Assembly: GCA_016932385.1 (NCBI GenBank)
Contig: JAFGCY010000062.1
Coordinates: forward strand, 1 to 38,531
DNA length: 38,531 nt
DNA from: a bacterium
Lineage (GTDB): Bacteria; 4484-113; JAFGCY01
Direction: 5' to 3'
The position numbers and the translations under genes were made by a program. The notes under the pieces are model-generated. The model made no database searches. It worked only from the letters and a program-made list of their open reading frames with translations, and was not told the DNA's origin. Below are positions 33,525 through 38,531 of the stretch, piece after piece (position 1 is the stretch's first letter; each line of letters opens with the position of its first letter).

Positions 33525-34877
33525 ATGACAGCAACTGACAAGCCGGCTTCCGGCAAGTGGACGGCATCCACGATACTCAACTACGTCAGCCAGAATGACA
33601 TCCAGGCCATCTGGCACTGGTTCGTTGATATCGAGGGCTACCTGAAGGGATTCGCGATCACGCCGCGGGAACTGGAACGCAGCCTGACGGACGGGATGCA
33701 CTTCGACGGCAGCAGTATCAGCGGCTTCAACGCCATCGAGGAAAGCGACCTGATCGCCAGACCGGACCTGTCGACCTTCGCCGACCTGCCCGAGAACGCC
33801 GATTCGCCCAGGTCGGTGCGCTTCTTCTGCGACATCCAGACGCCGGACGGCAAACCGTACAAGAACGACCCGCGCGGCGCCCTGAAGCGGATCATCCGCA
33901 AGGCCAGCCGCCAGGGCTTCACCAGCTACATGGGTCCGGAGATCGAGTTTTTCATCTTCGCCAGCATGGATAATCCCAAGCCGACGGACTTCGGCGGCTA
34001 TTTCACCGGCCCGCCCGTTGACCGCGGCAACAAAATCCGCACGGACGTGATCACCGCGCTCGACGAGCTGGGGATCCCCTGTGAGTACCACCACCACGAG
34101 GTGGCGGAAAGCCAGCACGAGATCGATCTGCGCTACGATGAGGTGCTCAGGATCGCTGACGCGGCGATTACCTATAAGTATGTGGTCAAGCAGGTGGCGC
34201 ACAGCCACGGCGTCTATGCCACGTTTATGCCCAAGCCGATCTTCGGCGCCAACGGCAGCGGCATGCACGTCCACCAGTCGCTGTTCAAGGGCAACCGCAA
34301 CGCCTTCGCCAATCCCAAGGACAAAACGGGCCTGAGCCAGCTCGCCAAGCAGTACATCGCCGGCCTGCTGAAATACGCCGAGGAGTGCTGCAGCTTCTGG
34401 GCGCCGACGGTCAACAGCTACAAGCGGCTGGTGCCGGGCTACGAAGCGCCGGTCTATATCGCCTGGTCGGCGCAGAACCGCTCGGCGATGGTCCGCGTGC
34501 CGGCGATCACGCCCGGCAAGGAGAAGAGCGTGCGCTGCGAGCTGCGCTGCCCGGATCCCTCGGCCAACCCGTACCTGGCCTTCGCCACGATGCTGGGCGC
34601 CGGCCTGGCGGGGATCGAGGAGAACCTGAAGCTGGAAGCGCCGCAGAAGGACAACCTCTACGACCTGACGGAGCTGGAGCGCCATCAGCGCGATATCAAG
34701 GACCTGCCCTCGAATCTCAGCGAAGCGCTGCACCACAGCAAAAAAAGTAAGTTCGTGCGCAAGCTGTTAGGCAACGAGCTGGTCGAGAATTTCGTGCAGC
34801 TGAAGTACCGTGAGTTCGACGAGTACCGCACACAGGTCACCAAGTGGGAGATGGACCGCTATTTCGCGGTGCTCTGA
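33525..34877 (+). CDS. glnA: Type I glutamine synthetase
   Basis: The enzyme condenses glutamate and ammonia using ATP. The 450-aa protein carries the family motifs in order: HFDGSSISGFNAIEESDL (about 59-76), SYMGPEIEFFIF with metal-binding Glu139 and Glu141, KPIFGANGSGMHVHQSLFKG, NSYKRLVPGYEAP, and RCELRCPDPSANPYLAF. NLYDLTELERHQ covers the region of the adenylylated Tyr in enterobacterial GlnA; modification here is unproven. GAGGAGAGG 5-6 bases before the ATG gives strong translation. It is divergent from smpB with a 110-base promoter region. Confidence 0.95.
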   Translation: MTATDKPASGKWTASTILNYVSQNDIQAIWHWFVDIEGYLKGFAITPRELERSLTDGMHFDGSSISGFNAIEESDLIARPDLSTFADLPENADSPRSVRFFCDIQTPDGKPYKNDPRGALKRIIRKASRQGFTSYMGPEIEFFIFASMDNPKPTDFGGYFTGPPVDRGNKIRTDVITALDELGIPCEYHHHEVAESQHEIDLRYDEVLRIADAAITYKYVVKQVAHSHGVYATFMPKPIFGANGSGMHVHQSLFKGNRNAFANPKDKTGLSQLAKQYIAGLLKYAEECCSFWAPTVNSYKRLVPGYEAPVYIAWSAQNRSAMVRVPAITPGKEKSVRCELRCPDPSANPYLAFATMLGAGLAGIEENLKLEAPQKDNLYDLTELERHQRDIKDLPSNLSEALHHSKKSKFVRKLLGNELVENFVQLKYREFDEYRTQVTKWEMDRYFAVL

Positions 34878-34974
34878 TCCGCCACCGGTAATCGCCCGCC
34901 CTTCCGCGATCCACTGCGCGATAGGCGCGTGAACAGACGCGCGCGGAATTCGTGGCCGATTTCACTACTTAATA

Positions 34975-35003
34975 TTGATTTTTCCATAATACGAAGTTAT
35001 ACT
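34975..35003 (+). promoter_or_regulatory. Sigma-70-like promoter of the response regulator gene
   Basis: TTGATT (34975-34980) and TATACT (34998-35003) are spaced by exactly 17 AT-rich bases. Transcription would start near 35010, leaving a leader of about 154 bases before the GTG at 35164. Confidence 0.65.
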
Positions 35004-35009
35004 AATATT

Positions 35010-35163
35010 GTGACAGACAAGGCAGTCAAACCGTGGCTTTCGGAGTGATGGACTAGGGGCTAGTTCTCCGGCCCATTGACTGCTGGTCCAAGCGCGAACG
35101 CCGTGGATTCGCGTGATTCTCTCGGCTTGACAGGTGCGGTTGGTTTATAAAGGAGTGGCAACA
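35010..35163 (+). promoter_or_regulatory. Structured 5' leader of the response regulator gene
   Basis: The leader contains GCAGTCAA (35022-35029) complementary to TTGACTGC (35076-35083), and TGGAC (35049-35053) complementary to GTCCA (35086-35090). The second pair crosses the first, so they would form a pseudoknot or alternative folds. A further hairpin is CGCGAA (35093-35098) with TTCGCG (35108-35113). AAGGAG precedes the start codon. I do not recognise a known riboswitch class. Confidence 0.4.
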
Positions 35164-35571
35164 GTGGATGTAGAAAGCAAACTAAGCGCAATAATCGTCG
35201 ATGACTCCAGTTTATTCCGGGCCCACCTCACCGTGGCGTTGGAGAACCGCGGGTTTGACATCATTGGCAAGGCCGTCAACGGGGTGGCGGGTGCGGCGAT
35301 GATCCTGCGCCTGAAGCCCACGCTGGCGATCCTCGACTACGAAATGCCGATCTGGGACGGGCTGACCGCGATCCAGGCGGTGCGCGCCAAGAACAACCAG
35401 ACGCGCATCTTCGTGGTCTCGGCCACGATCAACGAGGAGCGGCTGAAGTCGCTGCTGGCCGCCGGCGCGGACGCGATCCTGACCAAGCCGATCGACCTGG
35501 GCAAGCTGGAAGACGCGATATTCCAGTACGTGCTCAGCCCGCCGGTGCCCCGCCGGTCCGTCGCCAGCTGA
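35164..35571 (+). CDS. Receiver-only response regulator (CheY-like)
   Basis: From GTG 35164, chosen because AAGGAG lies just upstream, the product is 135 aa and consists of one receiver domain. Acidic pocket Asp13-Asp14 (IIVDDSSLFRA), phospho-acceptor Asp58 (LAILDYEMPIWDG), Ser86 (FVVSATI) and Lys108 (AILTKPIDL) are all in place. There is no output domain, so it acts by protein contact as CheY or a relay protein does. No sensor kinase is nearby. An earlier in-frame start at 35134 has no ribosome binding site. A hairpin ACCGGC-GGA-GCCGGT (35613-35627) follows the gene. Confidence 0.88.
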   Translation: MDVESKLSAIIVDDSSLFRAHLTVALENRGFDIIGKAVNGVAGAAMILRLKPTLAILDYEMPIWDGLTAIQAVRAKNNQTRIFVVSATINEERLKSLLAAGADAILTKPIDLGKLEDAIFQYVLSPPVPRRSVAS

Positions 35572-35718
35572 GCGGCGGGCGCGGCACAGCATTGATCCTT
35601 CCAAGGGCGGGAACCGGCGGAGCCGGTCAAGCGAACGCAAGGCTGTTTCAGTGCGTCCGGCAGGTGGTATAAAGGTCAGGTAACTCAGCCTTGGCTGTTA
35701 GCCTTAGCGAGGTATGCT

Positions 35719-36114
35719 ATGTCCAGATATCACCTAGCCATGATCGTATTCGTCCTGCTGGTCGCGTCCTGCGGCTCATCCGGTTTGCCGGAAAGCTCGC
35801 TGACGATCCGGAACGCCGCCACGAATGCCCTGATCAGCGCCTCCGAGGCCCAGGGCACGCTGACGCTGAGTTCCGGCAACACGCAGCAGGTCAGGGTTAT
35901 GCGCACCTATCGCACCGAGACCGGCAACACGTTCACCGACGAGGTGACGCAGTTCGCCAACTACAAATGGGAATCCGGCACCGGCGTGGCCAGCGTCGAC
36001 CAGCTGGGCAACGTGTCCGGGCTCATCGCGGGTACCGCCGTGCTGGAAGTGAAGTTCCGCGAGAACGCCTTCGATCCCTGGGACATCTGCAAGCTGACGG
36101 TGGTCGTCAACTAA
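35719..36114 (+). CDS. Big_2-like Ig-domain lipoprotein
   Basis: The 131-aa product starts MSRYHLAMIVFVLLVASCGS, with a lipobox VASC and Cys18. The mature part reads like a single bacterial Ig-like group 2 domain: conserved GVASVDQLGNVSGLIAGTAV, with the usual V-A-S-V-d-x-x-G-x-V-x-G-x-x-x-G-T-A core, ending LTVVVN. Such domains occur on surface and adhesion proteins; here it stands alone on a lipid anchor. GCGAGG is 7-12 bases before the ATG. It converges on the class II aldolase gene with a 17-base gap. Confidence 0.75.
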   Translation: MSRYHLAMIVFVLLVASCGSSGLPESSLTIRNAATNALISASEAQGTLTLSSGNTQQVRVMRTYRTETGNTFTDEVTQFANYKWESGTGVASVDQLGNVSGLIAGTAVLEVKFRENAFDPWDICKLTVVVN

Positions 36115-36131
36115 TCTGATCCGCCGGGCGA

Positions 36132-36734
36132 CTAGGGGGACTTCAGCCGCCAGAGCTGCCCGCGGGCGAGGTTCTCCAGCGTCTGTGCCAGCGAGAGCGT
36201 GGATTCGATCCCCGCGCCCGCAACCAAGACGCCGTGCCCGCCGATCAACAGCGCCCCGTGGGCCATGCCCTTGAAATGCTCCGCGACCAGGATGCCGGCC
36301 TTGATCGGCATTTCGGGCGCGCCGGGCGGCATCTCGGGCACGACTGGAATCTCGGTGGCGCGGCCCGCCTTGATCAGCCCGGCGTGGCTGGCCGGCACCG
36401 GCAACGGGCGGCAGGCCAGCGCGAAGGCGAGAAGCCCCCAACAGTGGCCGTGGTAGGAGAAGTTCCAGTCCGGCCGCGCGTTCAGGACGGCGCGGTGCAG
36501 CCGGTTGTCGCGGCTGGGATGGCGGCCGGCGCGCGCCATCGAGGCGTCGCCCTCGCCGGGGAACAGAATGAAATCCTCCGGCGTCAGCCGCCAGTGCAAC
36601 TGCTCCGCCGCCTGGGTCGGCGTGATGTAAACGCCGTCCTCGCCGCGCACCGCCAGGTTGCCGCCGGAGAAGTCCAGCAGCCCGGCCGAGACCATCACCG
36701 GGATCAGTTCCAGGACTCGCTCTAATTGCCGCAT
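36132..36734 (-). CDS. Class II aldolase/adducin-family protein
   Basis: This 200-aa protein has the fold-specific motifs DFSGGNLAVRGEDGVYITPT (about 21-40) and the zinc ligands YHGH (His95, His97) and GGHG (His167). Relatives include fuculose- and ribulose-phosphate aldolases, epimerases and methylthioribulose dehydratase. The segment FILFPGEGDASMARAGRHPS is unlike the standard SxE region, and the usual catalytic Glu is not obvious, so the substrate is left open. ATG 36734 has no ribosome binding site; TATAAT lies 6 bases upstream, implying a leaderless mRNA. Confidence 0.8.
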   Translation of the reverse strand: MRQLERVLELIPVMVSAGLLDFSGGNLAVRGEDGVYITPTQAAEQLHWRLTPEDFILFPGEGDASMARAGRHPSRDNRLHRAVLNARPDWNFSYHGHCWGLLAFALACRPLPVPASHAGLIKAGRATEIPVVPEMPPGAPEMPIKAGILVAEHFKGMAHGALLIGGHGVLVAGAGIESTLSLAQTLENLARGQLWRLKSP

Positions 36735-36739
36735 ACATG

Positions 36740-36746
36740 TATTATA
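36740..36746. promoter_or_regulatory. Overlapping divergent -10 boxes for the aldolase-like gene and mntP
   Basis: TATAAT on the minus strand (36746-36741) lies 6 bases from the aldolase-like ATG. TATTAT on the plus strand (36740-36745) lies 27 bases before the mntP ATG. The two boxes share the same base pairs, so the two promoters would exclude each other. -35 elements are poor on both sides. Confidence 0.4.
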
Positions 36747-36772
36747 TGGCGCGGGCGCTTGGCCCGCAGAGC

Positions 36773-37375
36773 ATGCCGAAATTCCTCGAAATCGTCTGTA
36801 TCGCGCTGGGCTTGGCCATGGATGCGTTTGCCGTCTCGATCGCCGCCAGCGTGGCGCTCAAGCGCTGCACGCCGCGCCAGGTATTCCGCCTGTCGTTCCA
36901 CTTCGGGCTGTTCCAGGCCCTGATGCCGGTGATCGGCTGGCTGATCGGCCGCGGCTTTTACAAATACATCGCGCCGTTCGATCACTGGGTGGCCTTCGCG
37001 TTGTTGGCCTTCATCGGCGCCAAGATGCTTCTCGAGAGCTTCCAGCCCGCCGACGAGCCCAAGCCCGACTGCGACCCGACCAAGGGCGCCAGCCTGGTGC
37101 TGCTGTCGATCGGCACGAGCATCGACGCGCTGGCCGCTGGCTTGGCCTTTTCCGTGCTGGCCGGTGGGATCTGGCTGCCGGCGCTGGTGATCGGCCTGAT
37201 CACCGCGGCGCTGGTGGTGGTCGGGATGCGGATCGGCGCAAGGCTGGGCCTGGCCCTGGGCCACTATGTCGAGATCACGGGCGGGATCGTGCTGATCGGC
37301 ATTGGCGTCAAGATTCTGATCGACCACATCTGGTTTAACGCCGGCGCGGCGCCGCCAATCGCCACCGGGCTGTAA
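36773..37375 (+). CDS. mntP: Manganese efflux pump MntP
   Basis: A 200-aa membrane protein with six hydrophobic helices arranged as two related halves. Each half has the family motif with a buried Asp: GLAMDAFAVSIAASVALK in the first and SIGTSIDALAAGLAFSVLAG in the second. It exports Mn2+ and protects against manganese excess. The frame is open from 36737, but ATG 36773 fits the family start (MPKFLEIVCIALGLAMDAF) and follows GCAGAG. The end is 30 bases from rmlB. Confidence 0.9.
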   Translation: MPKFLEIVCIALGLAMDAFAVSIAASVALKRCTPRQVFRLSFHFGLFQALMPVIGWLIGRGFYKYIAPFDHWVAFALLAFIGAKMLLESFQPADEPKPDCDPTKGASLVLLSIGTSIDALAAGLAFSVLAGGIWLPALVIGLITAALVVVGMRIGARLGLALGHYVEITGGIVLIGIGVKILIDHIWFNAGAAPPIATGL

Positions 37376-37393
37376 CCTTTCGCCGCCTGAAAC

Positions 37394-37399
37394 TACAAT
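37394..37399 (+). promoter_or_regulatory. -10 box of rmlB, probably leaderless
   Basis: TACAAT ends 6 bases before the rmlB ATG. No ribosome binding site is present between mntP and rmlB, and no clear -35 element is seen. Confidence 0.4.
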
Positions 37400-37405
37400 A
37401 GCTGT

Positions 37406-38401
37406 ATGCAACGCCTACTTGTCACCGGCGGCCTGGGCTTCATCGGCAGCGCGTTTGTCCGGCTGCTCCTCGAGTCCGACCGCGAGTTCAGCCTGACCAA
37501 CCTGGACAAGCTCAGCTACGCGGGCAACCCGCTCAACCTGGCGGACGTCGAGGACGACCCGCGCTACGAGCTGGTCGTCGGCGATATCGCCGACCAGGAG
37601 CACGTCGACTGGCTGTTTAGCGAGGGCCGCTTCGATAACGTGGTGAACTTCGCCGCCGAGAGCCATGTCGACAACAGCATCCTCTCCAGCGCGCCGTTCA
37701 TCGACACCAACGTGCGCGGGACGCAGGTGCTGCTGGATACGGCGCGCCAGCACGGGATTGAACGCTTCCTGCAGGTCAGCACGGACGAGGTCTACGGCAG
37801 CCTGGGCCCGACCGGCCGGTTCACCGAGGACTCGCCGCTTAAGCCCAACAACCCGTACTCGGCATCCAAGGCGTCCGCCGACCTGCTCTGCCGCGCGTAT
37901 TTCGTCACGCACAAGCTGCCGGTGCTGGTCACGCGTTGCTCCAACAACTACGGCCCCGGCCAGTTCCCCGAGAAGCTGATCCCGCTGATCACCGCCCGGG
38001 CGCTTAAGGACGAGCGGCTGCCGGTCTACGGCGACGGGCTGCAGGTGCGCGACTGGCTGTATGTCGAGGACCACTGCCGCGCGATCCTGACGGTGCTGGA
38101 AAAGGGCAGGCCGGGCGAGGTCTATAACATCGGCGGCGGGCGCGAGCTGCCGAACCTCGAACTGGTGAAGCTGATCCTCGACAAGCTGAATAAGCCGCAC
38201 GAGCTGATCGAGCATGTCACCGACCGGCCGGGCCACGACCGGCGCTACGCGATCAGCTATGACAAGCTCAAGGCCGAGCTGGGTTGGGAGCCGCGGGTGG
38301 AATTCCAGGAGGGCATCGCGCGGACGATCGACTGGTACCTGGGCAACCCGGAGTGGCTGGCGGCGATCGCGGCGGGGACGTACCAGGACGGATATAAGTA
38401 G
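37406..38401 (+). CDS. rmlB: dTDP-glucose 4,6-dehydratase
   Basis: A 331-aa extended short-chain dehydrogenase that makes dTDP-4-keto-6-deoxyglucose for rhamnose and other deoxysugars of LPS and surface glycans. It has the NAD-binding LLVTGGLGFIGSAFVRLLL at the N-terminus, NFAAESHVDNSI, the active-site VSTDEVYGSL, the catalytic NPYSASKASADLL, and TRCSNNYGPGQFPEKLIPLI. The C-terminal sugar-binding part includes VYNIGGGRELPNLELV and RPGHDRRYAIS. Length is slightly short of the usual 340-360. The start lacks a ribosome binding site. GGTTAAAGG repeats follow the stop. Confidence 0.94.
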   Translation: MQRLLVTGGLGFIGSAFVRLLLESDREFSLTNLDKLSYAGNPLNLADVEDDPRYELVVGDIADQEHVDWLFSEGRFDNVVNFAAESHVDNSILSSAPFIDTNVRGTQVLLDTARQHGIERFLQVSTDEVYGSLGPTGRFTEDSPLKPNNPYSASKASADLLCRAYFVTHKLPVLVTRCSNNYGPGQFPEKLIPLITARALKDERLPVYGDGLQVRDWLYVEDHCRAILTVLEKGRPGEVYNIGGGRELPNLELVKLILDKLNKPHELIEHVTDRPGHDRRYAISYDKLKAELGWEPRVEFQEGIARTIDWYLGNPEWLAAIAAGTYQDGYK

Positions 38402-38404
38402 GGG

Positions 38405-38447
38405 AAGGTTAAAGGAGAAAGGGGAAAGGTTAAAGGGGGAGAAAAGG
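38405..38447 (+). repeat. GGTTAAAGG purine-rich repeat after rmlB
   Basis: Two GGTTAAAGG copies (38407-38415 and 38428-38436) within G/A-only sequence start 5 bases after the rmlB stop, in the same orientation as the gene. Confidence 0.7.
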
Positions 38448-38490
38448 GACTAGGTGTAAGTTCTAAAGAGGTTGTTCATTCAGGTGCCCC

Positions 38491-38531
38491 ATGAGAAGCT
38501 GTGAGTGCAAGAAAACCACAGTGACCAAGGA
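38491..38531 (+). other. Possible start of a gene cut by the window edge
   Basis: ATG 38491 opens a frame MRSCECKKTTVTK that runs off the window, with CAGGTG at 38481-38486. The Cys pair and Lys residues could begin a transposase or regulator, but 13 codons are too few to judge. Confidence 0.15.

Noticed and set aside
35121..35150. TTGACA and TATAAA close to the response regulator start as its promoter
   Set aside because: Spacing between the two boxes is only about 13 bases, and the -10 would lie on the ribosome binding site; the pair at 34975-35003 is better.

Overview
The window looks like one contig piece from an uncultured, GC-rich, diderm and strictly anaerobic bacterium. Diderm: a Kdo transferase (kdtA), several lipobox proteins and a dockerin-bearing lipoprotein. 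Anaerobe: a complete Rnf complex, a 2-oxoacid:ferredoxin oxidoreductase and a large set of heterodisulfide-reductase (Hdr) proteins. The organism decodes UGA as selenocysteine, because two hdrA genes carry an in-frame UGA at the same catalytic position, each followed by the same stem-loop. I cannot assign a phylum from the sequence alone.

Layout. 1-2971: partial dockerin lipoprotein and kdtA (both minus), then a 54-aa lipoprotein (plus). 3163-9746: promoter, rseC, rnfBCDGEA and a strong terminator, all plus strand with overlapping or nearly touching genes. 9747-10826: a spacer rich in palindromic repeats around a minus-strand lipoprotein-like gene that is flanked by inverted copies of one repeat. 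10827-22757: a ten-gene minus-strand cluster transcribed korD-korA-korB-korC-hdrA2(Sec)-mvhD-hdrD-like-hdrA1(Sec, fused to MvhD)-small zinc ribbon-hdrC-hdrB. 22758-24618: mostly non-coding, with a 68-aa MshEN-like protein. 24619-28839: trehalose operon (DUF5752-like, TreT-like glycosyltransferase, otsB, otsA). 28840-31249: an AT-rich island of unrecognised lipoprotein, Cys-rich and helix-turn-helix-like genes. 31250-31528: more palindromic repeats. 31529-33413: smpB-ribF-TPR lipoprotein (minus). 33525-38401: glnA, a receiver-only response regulator behind a structured leader, a Big_2-like lipoprotein, a class II aldolase-like protein (minus), mntP and rmlB.

How the parts may work together (inference). 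The 2-oxoacid:ferredoxin oxidoreductase would generate reduced ferredoxin and pass electrons to the two FAD/Fe-S HdrA proteins. These would split or merge electron pairs between ferredoxin and low-energy couples at HdrB/HdrD-like CCG centres. Rnf would couple ferredoxin:NAD+ exchange to an ion gradient. No hydrogenase or formate dehydrogenase subunit accompanies the MvhD proteins here. RibF, in the same window, makes the FMN and FAD that Rnf and HdrA need.

The main things to follow up are: the covarying SECIS-like hairpins in the two hdrA genes; the asymmetric double HdrA; the Kor-Hdr gene union; a family of GTAGGGG-type palindromes with variable but self-complementary cores; purine-rich GGTTAAAGG repeats just behind stop codons; -10 boxes 6-7 bases from start codons that suggest leaderless mRNAs; and a Cys-rich gene interrupted by an in-frame UGA.
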